Source: Streptomyces daqingensis (GTDB taxonomy: Bacteria; Actinomycetota; Actinomycetes; Streptomycetales; Streptomycetaceae). Taken from it: a DNA stretch of 64,000 bases. The stretch lies in assembly GCF_014645895.1 (NCBI RefSeq), contig NZ_BMMP01000011.1, forward strand, positions 186,001-250,000, read 5' to 3'. Numbering within the stretch: position 1 is the first letter of the stretch; each line of letters begins with the position of its first letter. Both the position numbers and the translations under genes were made by a program. Shown here in pieces: positions 26,831 to 37,657 of the stretch. Under the pieces are notes generated by a model. It was given only the letters and a program-made list of their open reading frames with translations. It searched no databases and was not told where the DNA came from.

Positions 26831-26925
26831 TCTCCCGGCGTCACCCGGTGTGTCGGCGCACGTGCCCTACGCCGTCGACGGCGCCCCGGAATGCCGGAGT
26901 GGCGGCTCTCCGCGGCGCTTGTCCG

Positions 26926-27342
26926 CTACTGGGTTCCTTCGCTGCCTCTGATCGTGAAGTGGAGGATGTCCTCCAGGATCGGGATGCTCAGTATCGGGTC
27001 GGGCTGCGCCATCAGCGCCAGCAGGAAGATGGCCAGACCGAGCAGCCCGTACGTCAGCATGTCCGTGAACGCGGAACGGACCGCGAGCATCCCCACCGAC
27101 GGCATGAACCTGCGCAGTACCGCGCCGCCGATCAGCGAACCTCCGATGATCAGGGTCCCCGCGCGGAACTCCCCGATCGTCACCAGCAGTCCGATCAGCA
27201 CCCCGCAGCACACCGCGAGCAGCGGCCATTGGCGGTAGGGCGCCGCGTGTCCGGCTCCCATCGCCCGCCGGCCGCCCTCGGGGCGGGCCGTGTCCCGCGT
27301 CACCGTGGGGAAGCGGCGCGTGCCGCGTGCGTTGACCTTCAT
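26926..27342 (-). CDS. DUF3017 membrane protein
   Basis: 138 residues with a basic N-terminus and three to four membrane segments: WPLLAVCCGVLIGLLVTIG (about 39-57), AGTLIIGGSLIGGAVLR (about 61-77) and FTDMLTYGLLGLAIFLLALM (about 91-110). The FMPSVGMLAVRS segment between the second and third spans is characteristic of DUF3017, a family that follows folD in many actinomycetes. No activity is known. It lies 46 bp after folD and is almost certainly cotranscribed. Confidence 0.87.
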   Translation of the reverse strand: MKVNARGTRRFPTVTRDTARPEGGRRAMGAGHAAPYRQWPLLAVCCGVLIGLLVTIGEFRAGTLIIGGSLIGGAVLRRFMPSVGMLAVRSAFTDMLTYGLLGLAIFLLALMAQPDPILSIPILEDILHFTIRGSEGTQ

Positions 27343-27388
27343 ACCCTCACCACTCGAGATCTCGACGGCCCGGCGGCCCCGTCCGGCC

Positions 27389-28261
27389 TCACCGGGGGTC
27401 CTGGACGGGCTCCACGCCCCGCTCGGCCGCCTCGACGACGTTGACGAGCAGCTGCGCGCGGGTCATCGGGCCGACGCCGCCGGGGTTCGGTGAGATCCAT
27501 GCCGCGACCTCCGCCACACCAGGATGCACGTCGCCCACGATCTTGCCGTGCTCGTCCCGGCTGACGCCCACGTCCAGGACGGCCGAGCCGGGGCGCACGT
27601 CCTCCGGCTTGATCAGGTGGGGCACCCCCGCCGCGGCCACGACGACGTCCGCCTGCCGCAGCAGCGCCGGCAGGTCGCGCGTACCGGTGTGGCACTGCGT
27701 CACCGTGGCGTTGACGCCGCGCCGGGTCAGGAGCAGCGGGATGGACCGTCCGACGGTGATACCGCGCCCGACGACGACCACGTGCGCCCCGTTCAGCTCG
27801 ACCTCGTGGCGGCGAAGAAGCTGGATGATGCCCTGAGGCGTGCAGGGCAGCGGGCCCGGCTCGTTCAGCACCAGGCGGCCCAGGCTCGTGGGGTGCAGCC
27901 CGTCCGCGTCCTTGGCCGGGTCCATGAGCTGGAGCACCCGGTTCGTGTCGATGCCCCGGGGGAGCGGCAGCTGCACGATGTAACCGGTGCACTCCGGGTC
28001 GTCGTTCAGCTCGCGTACGACAGCCTCGATCTCCTCCTGGCCGGCCGTCGCGGGCAGCTCGCGCTGGATCGAGTTGACGCCGATCTGCCGGCTGTCGCGG
28101 TGCTTGCCTGCGACGTACTTCTGGCTGCCGACGTCGTCGCCGACCAGCAGGGTGCCGAGGCCGGGCGTGACGCCCCGCTCCCTGAGCGCCGCGACGCGCT
28201 CCTTCAGGTCGGACTTGATCGATGCCGCCGTGGCCTTGCCGTCGAGAATCTGGGCCGTCAT
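27389..28261 (-). CDS. folD: Bifunctional methylene-THF dehydrogenase/methenyl-THF cyclohydrolase
   Basis: A 290-residue cytoplasmic enzyme making 10-formyl-THF from 5,10-methylene-THF with NADP. Signatures: the catalytic Lys within SQKYVAGKHR (about 49-58), YIVQLPLPRGID (about 94-105), DADGLHPTSLGRL, PCTPQGIIQLL and the cofactor loop VVVVGRGITVGRS. The sequence ends in the second signature region PNPGGVGPMTRAQLL. The typical length is 280-300. The 10-formyl-THF it supplies is consumed by PurN and PurH, encoded 2-4 kb away. The start is ATG 28261, since the open frame beyond lacks family similarity. Confidence 0.96.
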   Translation of the reverse strand: MTAQILDGKATAASIKSDLKERVAALRERGVTPGLGTLLVGDDVGSQKYVAGKHRDSRQIGVNSIQRELPATAGQEEIEAVVRELNDDPECTGYIVQLPLPRGIDTNRVLQLMDPAKDADGLHPTSLGRLVLNEPGPLPCTPQGIIQLLRRHEVELNGAHVVVVGRGITVGRSIPLLLTRRGVNATVTQCHTGTRDLPALLRQADVVVAAAGVPHLIKPEDVRPGSAVLDVGVSRDEHGKIVGDVHPGVAEVAAWISPNPGGVGPMTRAQLLVNVVEAAERGVEPVQDPR

Positions 28262-28689
28262 GGGTCCCATACTCCCGGATACGGGGCGCCGGGCAGAAAT
28301 CCGTATCGCTCCGCAGGACGAGGTACGCCCGGCGGGCACCCCGGGCCCGGGTCCGTTCGCGCCCCGCCCTGTGTGCAGACCGTGTGACGGAACGAGGGCG
28401 GGAGGGCGCACCGGATAACGGGGCCCTCGGGCATCACATTGCGGATTCGCCACATTCCCGGATCCAGCTGGACAGCGTCGCACTTCGCCGACCACCATGA
28501 AGCGGCGGCCCCACGCCCGGACTTGGAAGACAGTCCGCTGGGCGCCGCAGCATCGGGGGAGGCACATCGTGCATAACCGCACACCTCACGCAGTCCGCGT
28601 CCACGTCGGCGTCTGCGGGGGCGGAACTGTCGTTCCCCCGAGAACTTCGGCCCATTCCGCTCCCAGACGAAGCACGTAGGAAGGCACCC
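28262..28689. other. Divergent intergenic region between folD and the RDD gene
   Basis: 428 bp with no supported gene. It should contain the folD promoter and the RDD promoter. I find no strong palindrome or conserved RNA motif. The GGAAG at 28679 is the RDD ribosome site. Confidence 0.4.
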
Positions 28690-29463
28690 GTGAGCTACCC
28701 ACCGCCTCCCGGTCAGGACCCGAACAACCCCTACGCCCAGCAGCAGCCGCCGCAGCAGCCGTACGGCTACCCGCAGCAGCAGCCGCAGCAGGGCGGCCAG
28801 CCCGCGTACGGCTACCCGCAGCAGCAGTACGGGCAGCCCCAGTACGGCCAGCAGCCCCAGGGCGGCGTCCCGGGCCAGCCCGCGTACGGCTACCCGCAGC
28901 AGCCCGGAACGGTGCAGGCCAACAACGGCTACATAAACATCAACAACATCGGCATGGCCCAGCTGGCCACCATGGGGCAGCGGTTCCTGGCCCGCCTCAT
29001 CGACGGCCTGATCATCAGCACCGTCCTCACCGTCGTCATGATCGCCGGCCTCGGCAGCGCCATCGGCCTCGGCAACGACCTGGAGGAGTGCGGCACCTAC
29101 GCGACGCCGGGCTACAGCCAGTGCGTGCAGGACGCTCAGGAAGCCAGCATGGGCGCCCTGGGCGCCATGATGGTCATGATGCTCTGCCTCGCCGTCTTCC
29201 TCGCGCTGTACGAGTGGCTGATGATCGCCTTCAAGGGCGCGACGGTCGGCAAGATGGCCATGGGCCTGCGCGTCGTGAAGGAGGCCGACGGCCAGCTTCC
29301 GGGCGCCGGCGGCGGCTTCGTCCGCTACATCATCCCGATCGCGGGCGCGGTCGCGTGCTACATCGGCGCGCTCCTCGTCTTCCTCTCGCCGTTCTTCGAC
29401 AACAGCGGGAAGCTGCAGGGCTGGCACGACCGCGCCGCGGGCACCGTCGTCATCAAGAAGTAG
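28690..29463 (+). CDS. RDD-family membrane protein with Gln/Pro/Tyr-rich tail
   Basis: 257 residues. Residues 1-78 are a disordered cytoplasmic tail built of YGYPQQQ/QPAYGYPQ repeats. The rest is an RDD domain: GQRFLARLIDGLIISTVLTVV (with the RxxxxxxD pattern in RLIDG), a loop with two Cys, then MMVMMLCLAVFLALYEWLMI, GATVGKMAMGLRVV and FVRYIIPIAGAVACYIGALL, ending GWHDRAAGTVVIKK. RDD proteins are three- to four-span membrane proteins. Some act in Na+/H+ transport and most are unassigned. GTG 28690 follows AGGAAGG. A terminator separates it from the next, similarly tailed gene. Confidence 0.88.
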   Translation: MSYPPPPGQDPNNPYAQQQPPQQPYGYPQQQPQQGGQPAYGYPQQQYGQPQYGQQPQGGVPGQPAYGYPQQPGTVQANNGYININNIGMAQLATMGQRFLARLIDGLIISTVLTVVMIAGLGSAIGLGNDLEECGTYATPGYSQCVQDAQEASMGALGAMMVMMLCLAVFLALYEWLMIAFKGATVGKMAMGLRVVKEADGQLPGAGGGFVRYIIPIAGAVACYIGALLVFLSPFFDNSGKLQGWHDRAAGTVVIKK

Positions 29464-29514
29464 CGGACGGCCGCGCGCCTCGCGCGGCGCACCCGTCCGG
29501 GACCTCGGCACCAC

Positions 29515-29557
29515 CACGAAGGCCGCGCCGCACCTCACGGGGGCGCGGCCCTTCGTG
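29515..29557 (+). terminator. Terminator after the RDD gene
   Basis: CACGAAGGCCGCGCC and GGCGCGGCCCTTCGTG pair over 15 bp with one bulge and an 11-nt loop, about 50 bp past the stop. Confidence 0.8.
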
Positions 29558-29638
29558 CGTCACGGGCACGGGCCGCGCCCGCCCGGCCCCGTCCGCACCG
29601 CCCGAACCGTCCGCGCCCCAGACCGAAAGGCACCGACC

Positions 29639-30226
29639 ATGAGCTACCCGCCGCCCGGGCCTCCCGGCAACGACCCGTACGCGCAGAACCCGTACGCCCA
29701 GCAGCCGCCGCAGCCCCCGACGGCGCCCTACGGCTACCCGCAGCAGCCCCAGCCGGGCGGGCAGCCCGCGTACGGCTACCCGCAGGCCGCGCCCCCGCCC
29801 GGCCCCGGAGGATTCCCCGGGCCGCCGCCCGGAATGATGCCGAGCAAGATCAACGGTGTCCGCGTGATGATGTTCATCGCGGGCGGCCTGCAGACCCTGG
29901 TCTCCATCACCGTGATGATCGGGCTGGGAGTGGCGGCGGGGAGCCTGCACGGCATGCCGGGGTACGCGAGCGCGCACACCCCCATCGGCGTGCTGTACAT
30001 CTTCTTCGGCGTCTGCCTCGTGCACGCCGTACTGGGGATCGTCCTGGGCGTCTTCGTCTCGAAGGGCGGCAGCTCGACCCGGACCGGCGGCATCGTGTGG
30101 GCCTCGTTCCTCACCCTCTTCGGGCTGCCGTTCGTGCCCCTCGGGCTTGTGTGGATGGCGCTGGGGATCACCTGCATCGTGCTCCTCGCGCAGGAAGGCG
30201 CATGGTTCAACAGGCCGCGTTACTGA
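29639..30226 (+). CDS. Membrane protein with Pro/Gln/Tyr-rich tail
   Basis: 195 residues. The first 70 are a Pro/Gln/Gly/Tyr-rich tail (QPPQPPTAPYGYPQQPQPGG) that closely resembles the tail of the RDD protein upstream. Four membrane segments follow: VMMFIAGGLQTLVSITVMIG, IGVLYIFFGVCLVHAVLGIV, GIVWASFLTLFGLPFVPLG and LVWMALGITCIVLLAQ. I do not recognise a family beyond the tailed streptomycete membrane proteins. Its ATG follows GAAAGG at 8 bp. The similar tails suggest either tail duplication or a shared localisation signal. Confidence 0.78.
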   Translation: MSYPPPGPPGNDPYAQNPYAQQPPQPPTAPYGYPQQPQPGGQPAYGYPQAAPPPGPGGFPGPPPGMMPSKINGVRVMMFIAGGLQTLVSITVMIGLGVAAGSLHGMPGYASAHTPIGVLYIFFGVCLVHAVLGIVLGVFVSKGGSSTRTGGIVWASFLTLFGLPFVPLGLVWMALGITCIVLLAQEGAWFNRPRY

Positions 30227-30274
30227 CGCGGTTCACCCTCCTTCGAGGCACCGCGCAGCACCGTGAGACGGCAT

Positions 30275-30308
30275 GCACCCCGGCCGCCCTTCCAGGCGCC
30301 CGGGGTGC
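30275..30308. terminator. Terminator between convergent genes
   Basis: GCACCCCGG and CCGGGGTGC form a 9-bp stem across a 16-nt loop, between the plus-strand gene ending 30226 and purH ending 30333. Confidence 0.55.
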
Positions 30309-30332
30309 CGCGTTCCAGGCCGGTGCCCGCCC

Positions 30333-32004
<1,672 letters not shown>

Positions 32005-32012
<8 letters not shown>

Positions 32013-32679
32013 GTTGCAGCCGTACCTTTCGTCCTTCGATGCGGTAGCCGTCGCGGGAGAGACGTCCCACGACATCGACGAGCAGCCGTCGCTCGACTTC
32101 CTTGATCCGCTCGTGCAGAGCGGCACCCCCGTCGGCGTCGTCCTCGTCCAGGACCTCCACCACGCCCTGCGCGATGATCGGCCCCGTGTCGACACCGTCG
32201 TCGACGAAGTGGACGGTGCACCCGGTCACCTTCGCCCCGTAGGCGAGCGCGTCGCGCACGCCGTTCGTCCCGGGAAAGCTGGGGAGCAGGGCGGGGTGCG
32301 TGTTGACCACCCGCCCGGCGAAACGGGCGAGGAACTCCTTGCCCACGATCTTCATGAAGCCCGCCGAGACCACGAGATCCGGCTCGTGCGCCGCTGTCGC
32401 CTCGGCCATGGCGCGGTCCCACTCCTCCCGCGTCGCGTAGTCCCTCACCCGGCACACGAAGGTGGGGATCCCGGCACGCCGCGCGCGCTCCAGCCCCTCG
32501 ATCCCGTCCCTGTCGGCGCCGACGGCGACGATCCGCGCGCCGTACGCCTCCTCCCCCTGCTCCGCGACGGCGTCGAGGAGCGCCTGCAGGTTCGTACCGG
32601 ACCCGGAGACGAGGACCACGAGACGGCGGACGGGTCGGGAAGCGGAGCGGGAACGGCCCGGGCTCTGGTGCGCAGCCAC
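32005..32679 (-). CDS. purN: Phosphoribosylglycinamide formyltransferase
   Basis: A 224-residue GAR transformylase using 10-formyl-THF. The phosphate loop is LVSGSGTNLQALLDAV (about 27-42). The catalytic Asn/His motif is VVNTHPALLPSFPG and the Asp loop is TGCTVHFVDDGVDTGPIIAQ. The GTG at 32679 is preferred because family similarity starts soon after it and GAGAGAG lies upstream. An open frame to 32964 would add 95 residues of low-quality sequence. It is upstream of and overlaps purH, giving a purN-purH operon as in other streptomycetes. Confidence 0.94.
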
Positions 32680-32964
32680 GACGAGGCTCTCTCTCGGGGA
32701 ATCCCCCGGCACCGCGGGACGGTTCGGGGAAGCAGCGGTTTGTGTGGTCGTACGAACTCGTCGAGCACCGGTTTCGGGGAACTCTACGAAGCGTTCGACC
32801 GTCGGCAACGATACCGGCCCCTCACACGGCCCCCACGGGACGGGGGCGGGCACGGCAGGTAGCGTCAGGAGGGACAGACCCGAGCCTGCGCCGAGGCACG
32901 CACCGGCACACGAGGCACGACCGGCAACCGGCACGACAGGACGCAAGGGGAAGACACACAGCAC

Positions 32965-33822
32965 ATGACGGACCGAAGTCGCCGCCGCGCGGCAGCCCCA
33001 TCCGACAGCTCCTCTCGCGAGGACAACCCCTTCGCGGCACCGCCGGAGGGGCAGCCGGACCGGCCATGGCAGCCGCGCCGCGGGACCGGCTCACGGCCCG
33101 GCACCGACGCGGGCGAGGCCGGCGGTGCGGGAGGACGCGACGGCTCGGAGCCGGGTGCCGAGGGCTCGGACCAGGGGTCCGGCGAGCGGCCCTCGTCCTG
33201 GGGCGGCCAGTGGAGCAGCCGCCAGCCCGGCAGGCAGAGCGGCGGCTTCGGCGGTTCCGGAGGGGACGGCAACGACGGCGGCAACGGCCGGGGCGGACCG
33301 CGGGGAGGCATGCGGTGGGACCCGACGGACCCGCTGCAGCGCCACGCGCGCTACTCCCTGCACAGCGGCATCTGGGCGCTCTTCTTCGCTCTCTTCAGCC
33401 TTCCGGAGGTGGCCCTGCTCCTGGGCGCCCTCTCCCTGTACTGGGGCATCGACGCGCTGCGCAACAAGTCCCGCCCGCGCGGCGCGGGTTCGGGCAGGCG
33501 CGGAGGCCGGTCCGGCGCCGCGGCGCGTGCCGAGGACGTCGCGGGAAGCGACCGCCAGGAGACGGAGGAGAGGCCGAAGGCGGCCTCCCCGATCCCGGTG
33601 TCCGTGACGCCGGCGCAGGCCGCCAAGTCCCGTACCACGGCGGCGGTCAGCGGTCTGATCACGGCGTCGCTCGCGCTGGCCGTGGTGGCGGCGACGTTCG
33701 CCTTCCAGTCCGTGTACCGCGACTACTACACCTGCACGCAGGACGCCCTCACGCAGTCCTCGCGCGAGGACTGCAAGGACCTCCTGCCGAGCAACCTGCG
33801 CCCGCTCCTCGAAGACCGCTGA
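32965..33822 (+). CDS. Membrane protein with long disordered N-terminus
   Basis: 285 residues. The first 115 are hydrophilic and Gly/Ser/Arg/Gln-rich (for example SSRQPGRQSGGFGGSGG). The first hydrophobic pair is YSLHSGIWALFFALFSLPEVALLLGALSLYWG... seen as two adjacent spans (about 130-158), then an Arg/Gly-rich cytoplasmic loop, a last span (SGLITASLALAVVAATFAF, about 227-245), and a short outer end containing two Cys (YYTCTQDALTQSSREDCKD). No family is recognised. It diverges from purN. The two Cys outside the membrane could form a disulphide. Confidence 0.78.
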   Translation: MTDRSRRRAAAPSDSSSREDNPFAAPPEGQPDRPWQPRRGTGSRPGTDAGEAGGAGGRDGSEPGAEGSDQGSGERPSSWGGQWSSRQPGRQSGGFGGSGGDGNDGGNGRGGPRGGMRWDPTDPLQRHARYSLHSGIWALFFALFSLPEVALLLGALSLYWGIDALRNKSRPRGAGSGRRGGRSGAAARAEDVAGSDRQETEERPKAASPIPVSVTPAQAAKSRTTAAVSGLITASLALAVVAATFAFQSVYRDYYTCTQDALTQSSREDCKDLLPSNLRPLLEDR

Positions 33823-33856
33823 CCCGGCGCGGCCCGCTCCGCGCGGGCGTGCCGGG
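33823..33856. terminator. Imperfect terminator between convergent genes
   Basis: CCCGGC...GCCCGC pairs with GCGGGC...GCCGGG around a short loop, directly after the stop at 33822 and before the DUF6350 gene ends at 33902. Confidence 0.5.
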
Positions 33857-33901
33857 GCGCAAGACGAGGGCGGCCGTGCACCGGTGCTCCGTCCGGCCGG
33901 T

Positions 33902-35398
33902 TCAGTACCTGCGCGGCTCGAAATCGGGCATGAGCCCGCCCGACGCGCTCTTCAGCGCCGCCCAGCGCGCTTGCCGCGCGGACGTCGCGTGCCAGTCGTC
34001 GTCCGGTCCGGGGTCCCGCAGGCGCCACGCCCGTACGAGCAGCGCCGTCGGCGTCCCCACTACCGTGGCCCAGACGGCGGCCGACGAGCCGGCCAGCCAC
34101 CAGCTCGGCCCGAACACCGCCAGCGCCCGCGTGCCGAGCGCCCCTCCCGAGGAGGCGGCGAGCACGGCGAGGCCCGCGCCGCAGCAGCACGCGACGACGG
34201 CGACGGCGCACACCGTGCTCCGCCACCCCGCGGCCTCCGGCCGCCGGCCGCCGTCGGGAACCGCCGCACGTCCCACGAGCCAGCCGGCGGTGACGCCGGC
34301 TGCCAGCGGTACGGCGCCGGACAGAACGCAGGCGAGGATCCCGCCCGCGCCGTCAGCGGGGACGGCCGCGAGCAGGGGGAAGGGCGGCAGCCCGGGGTCG
34401 CCCCCCGGGGAGAACGGACCCACCGGCGTCCCGGCTCCCAGTACGAACCCGGGGCCCAGCCCGTACGACGCGGCCCAGACGGCGGCGTTCGGCAGCAGCG
34501 CGACCACGAGCAGCAGCACGGCGAACCGGCCCGGCCACGCCTTGGCGAGCGCGGGGAACGACTCGCGCACGCCGTCCAGGTTCCACAGCAGCGCCCCGGC
34601 CGTCAGCAGCAGGCCGCCGCCGCAGAGAACCGCCAGGGTGACGAGCGCGGCACGGAGGGGGCGGAGGCGCCGCACCAGCTCCACGGTCTCCAGCAGGTAC
34701 GAGGGGCGCGGGCGCCCGGCGGGCGCCGCCTCACCGGGAGCCCCCGCTGGAGTGGCACCGCCCGCGCCGCCCGCGCCTTCCGCGGCCCGCTCGGGCGCCG
34801 TCCCGTCGCCATTCGGCGCGCTGCGCGCTCCCCCCGTCAGCGTGGCCGCCGCCGCCACGCACAGCACGAAGAGCGGCAGGCGCACCACGGCGCTGAGGAC
34901 GTCGGCCCGCACCGGCGCGGCCGAGGTGAACAGCACCGCGAGGGCGCCCGTCAGCAGATACCCCGCCGCGACCCAGCCCACGGGGGCCAGGAAACCCGGC
35001 TCCGGGCGGTCCGTTCCGCCTGGAACGCCGAGGCGCTGCTCGCCCGCCGACAGCGCCCGCACACAGGCCCGGTGGAGCAGCCAGACGGGAAGCACCATGA
35101 GCAGCAAGGGCGTCAGCGCGACGGGTGCGGGCGCTCCCGACAGGGTCTCGGTGCGTACGAGGCTGCTTCCGTGTCCCAGCACCCACAGGTCGGCCGCCAC
35201 GTGCAGGGCGGTGTCCGCACCGGTGTCGGGGTACGGGGTGATGATCCACAGGAACAGCACGAGCACCGTCAGCGAACCGAGGCCCAGCCCCGCGGCGATC
35301 ACGCCTTCGAAGAGCCACGCGGCCTGTGACGGCTGCGTCCGCGCGCTCGTTCGGCTGTGCGGGGACAACGTCGGGCTGCGATGCGTCACTTGGCTCAC
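33902..35398 (-). CDS. DUF6350 polytopic membrane protein
   Basis: 498 residues with about ten membrane segments, starting at EGVIAAGLGLGSLTVLVLFLW (about 31-51) and including PVALTPLLLMVLPVWLLHRA, LVTLAVLCGGGLLLTAGALL and FAVLLLVVALLPNAAVWAAS. The order of spans, the SYGLGPGFVLGAGTPVGPFSPGG type loop and the C-terminal FEPRRY end match the streptomycete family now called DUF6350 (close to purN in many genomes). Loops are Gly/Ala/Pro-rich. Function is unknown, and transporter-like roles are only guesses. It diverges from the sigma-like gene. The start is an ATG just inside the intergenic region. Confidence 0.83.
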   Translation of the reverse strand: MSQVTHRSPTLSPHSRTSARTQPSQAAWLFEGVIAAGLGLGSLTVLVLFLWIITPYPDTGADTALHVAADLWVLGHGSSLVRTETLSGAPAPVALTPLLLMVLPVWLLHRACVRALSAGEQRLGVPGGTDRPEPGFLAPVGWVAAGYLLTGALAVLFTSAAPVRADVLSAVVRLPLFVLCVAAAATLTGGARSAPNGDGTAPERAAEGAGGAGGATPAGAPGEAAPAGRPRPSYLLETVELVRRLRPLRAALVTLAVLCGGGLLLTAGALLWNLDGVRESFPALAKAWPGRFAVLLLVVALLPNAAVWAASYGLGPGFVLGAGTPVGPFSPGGDPGLPPFPLLAAVPADGAGGILACVLSGAVPLAAGVTAGWLVGRAAVPDGGRRPEAAGWRSTVCAVAVVACCCGAGLAVLAASSGGALGTRALAVFGPSWWLAGSSAAVWATVVGTPTALLVRAWRLRDPGPDDDWHATSARQARWAALKSASGGLMPDFEPRRY

Positions 35399-35514
35399 GT
35401 CGACATGCTGTCAACAACACCCGTTCTGATCTGGTAACACGCTTTTTGTCGCTGTGTCGCCCACTATGTCCACATGCACTTTGTCACACTAACCGCGCGC
35501 CGACGGTGGAACGC

Positions 35515-36630
35515 ATGAGCGGGGAACGAGAGGGCGCGCCCCAGTCCGACGGCGACGGGCAGGCGCAGAGCGGCCGTTCGGAGCCCGCGGAGTCTCCGGA
35601 ACCCCAATCCCCGCCGCCGGAGCCCGCGTCCGGACCCGGATCCGAACCCGAATCCGCCGAGGCCGCGTCCGCGGAGGCCGATCGCGGAGAGGCCGCCGGC
35701 GAGGAGACCGACTCCGAAGAGGCCGCACCAGCAGAGGCCGTGCCAGCAGAGTCCGCGTCAGCAGAGTCCGCATGCGCCGCGCCGACATCCGGAGAAACCG
35801 CCGTCGCCACCCCCGAAGAGGCCGCCCCCGCGACTGCCGGCTCCGCGGAGACAGCCGCCGTGCCGGACGCCCGCGGGAGCGCCGCCGACGCCTTCGACCG
35901 GCTCCATGACCGCCACGCTCCGTCGCTCACGCGTCAGGTCTTCCTGCTGTGCGGACGGCCGTCCCTCGCGCGGCGTTCCGTCGGGCACGCCTTCCGGCTG
36001 GCGTGGCAGCGCTGGCCCGAAGTGGCGGTCGACCCCGATCCGGCGGGCTGGGTCCGTGCGGCCGCGTACCGGTACGCCCTCGCTCCGTGGCGCAACTTCC
36101 GCCTGTCCGGCCCGTTCCGTCACGCGCGGGCGATGCGCAACGTCCCGCCTGGCGACCGCGGGCTGTTCGACGCGCTGCTGCGCCTGCCCCCCTCGTACCG
36201 CACGGTCGTCCTGCTGTGCGACGGGCTGGGGTTGGACCCCGCGGACGCGGCGGCGGAAATGGAGGCGAGCAGCGCCGCGGCCGCGGGACGGCTCCACCGC
36301 GGACGCGCCGCGCTCGCCGAGCGCGTGCCCCTGCTCCGCGACGCGGCGGACGGGGAGCTTCCGGCCCTGACCGCGGCCCTGCTGGGGCAGTTGGCGGCGC
36401 CGCAGCCCGTGACCCTGCCGCCCGCACCGCGCGTGCGCCGCCACGGCGCACTGCGCTCGTGGGGCGCGACGGCCGCGGCCCTCGGTCTGACGGCCTCCGT
36501 GGCGGCGGCGGGATTCGCGCTCGTCGCCTCCGACGACGAGCGGAACGTGCCCCGGCTGCCCGTCCCCAAGAAGCCCTCGGCGACGCTCGCTCCGGACCGG
36601 CAGCCGGGACGTCTGCTGCCGGTCATCTGA
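35515..36630 (+). CDS. Sigma-70-like protein with membrane anchor
   Basis: 371 residues. Residues 1-125 are extremely Ala/Glu/Pro/Ser-rich (EPASGPGSEPESAEAASAEA style repeats). Residues 130-285 resemble an ECF-type sigma factor: DAFDRLHDRHAPSLTRQVFL (region 2-like), FRLAWQRWPEVAVDPDPAGW, and LLRLPPSYRTVVLLCDGLGL followed by DPADAAAEMEASSAAAAGRLH, a region-4 helix-turn-helix. One membrane span follows (ATAAALGLTASVAAAGFALVA, about 320-340). The DNA-binding residues are degenerate, so it may be a regulator rather than an active sigma. ATG 35515 follows GGTGGA. A perfect terminator follows the stop. Confidence 0.75.
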   Translation: MSGEREGAPQSDGDGQAQSGRSEPAESPEPQSPPPEPASGPGSEPESAEAASAEADRGEAAGEETDSEEAAPAEAVPAESASAESACAAPTSGETAVATPEEAAPATAGSAETAAVPDARGSAADAFDRLHDRHAPSLTRQVFLLCGRPSLARRSVGHAFRLAWQRWPEVAVDPDPAGWVRAAAYRYALAPWRNFRLSGPFRHARAMRNVPPGDRGLFDALLRLPPSYRTVVLLCDGLGLDPADAAAEMEASSAAAAGRLHRGRAALAERVPLLRDAADGELPALTAALLGQLAAPQPVTLPPAPRVRRHGALRSWGATAAALGLTASVAAAGFALVASDDERNVPRLPVPKKPSATLAPDRQPGRLLPVI

Positions 36631-36652
36631 CCGGACGGCACCGTCGGGTACA

Positions 36653-36695
36653 CGTACGGGCCCGGTCCTCCGAGTCGGAGGACCGGGCCCGTACG
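36653..36695. terminator. Bidirectional terminator between the sigma-like gene and sucD
   Basis: A perfect 19-bp stem (36653-36671 with 36677-36695) and a 5-nt GAGTC loop between convergent stops at 36630 and 36733. Confidence 0.92.
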
Positions 36696-36732
36696 AGGCT
36701 GGAGCGTGCGCCGCCCCTGGTGCCGGATTACG

Positions 36733-37617
36733 TCAGCCGGCGAGCAGTTCGCGAGCCAGGCGGGCGGTCTCGGACGGCGTCTTGCCGACCTTCACGCCCG
36801 CGGCCTCCAGCGCCTCCTTCTTCGCCTGGGCGGTGCCCGACGAACCGGAGACGATGGCGCCCGCGTGACCCATCGTCTTGCCCTCGGGGGCGGTGAAGCC
36901 GGCGACGTAGCCGACGACGGGCTTGGTGACGTTCTCCTTGATGAAGTCCGCCGCCCGCTCCTCGGCGTCGCCGCCGATCTCGCCGATCATGACGACCAGG
37001 TCGGTGTCGGGGTCGGCCTCGAACGCCTTGAGCGCGTCGATGTGCGTCGTGCCGATGACCGGGTCACCGCCGATGCCGACGGCCGAGGAGAAGCCGATGT
37101 CGCGCAGCTCGTACATCATCTGGTACGTCAGCGTGCCGGACTTCGACACGAGGCCGATGCGTCCGGCCTGCGTGATGTCGCCCGGGATGATGCCGGCGTT
37201 GGACTGGCCCGGAGTGATCAGGCCGGGGCAGTTCGGGCCCACGATGCGGGTCTTGTTGCCCTTCTGGCACGCGTAGTCCCAGAAGTACGCCGTGTCGTGG
37301 ACGGCGATGCCCTCGGTGATGACCACGGCGAGCCCGATCTCCGCGTCGACCGCCTCGATGACGGCGTCCTTCGCGAACTTGGGCGGTACGAAGATGACGG
37401 TCGCGTCGGCGCCGGTGGCCTCGATGGCCTCCTTGACCCCGCCGAAGACCGGCACGTCGGTGCCGTCGAAGTCGACGCTGGTGCCCGCCTTACGCGGGTT
37501 GACGCCGCCGACGATGTTGGTGCCGGAAGCAAGCATCCGCTTGGTGTGCTTCTGGCCCTCGGAGCCGGTCATCCCCTGGACGATGACCTTGCTCTCCTTG
37601 TTGAGGAAGATAGCCAT
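36733..37617 (-). CDS. sucD: Succinate--CoA ligase, alpha subunit
   Basis: A 294-residue subunit of the TCA enzyme forming succinate and ATP or GTP from succinyl-CoA. The N-terminal CoA-binding Rossmann domain carries VIVQGMTGSEGQKHTKRML and GGVNPRKAG. IVGPNCPGLITPG and GRIGLVSKSGTLTYQ follow. The phosphorylated active-site His is at 251 in GKTMGHAGAIVSG. The length is standard. It starts 40 bp after sucC and is cotranscribed with it. The ATG has GAGGA-type spacing upstream. Confidence 0.97.
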   Translation of the reverse strand: MAIFLNKESKVIVQGMTGSEGQKHTKRMLASGTNIVGGVNPRKAGTSVDFDGTDVPVFGGVKEAIEATGADATVIFVPPKFAKDAVIEAVDAEIGLAVVITEGIAVHDTAYFWDYACQKGNKTRIVGPNCPGLITPGQSNAGIIPGDITQAGRIGLVSKSGTLTYQMMYELRDIGFSSAVGIGGDPVIGTTHIDALKAFEADPDTDLVVMIGEIGGDAEERAADFIKENVTKPVVGYVAGFTAPEGKTMGHAGAIVSGSSGTAQAKKEALEAAGVKVGKTPSETARLARELLAG

Positions 37618-37657
37618 GGTGTGTCGATGTCCTCGTCAGATCTCGGTCTCGTCCGGC

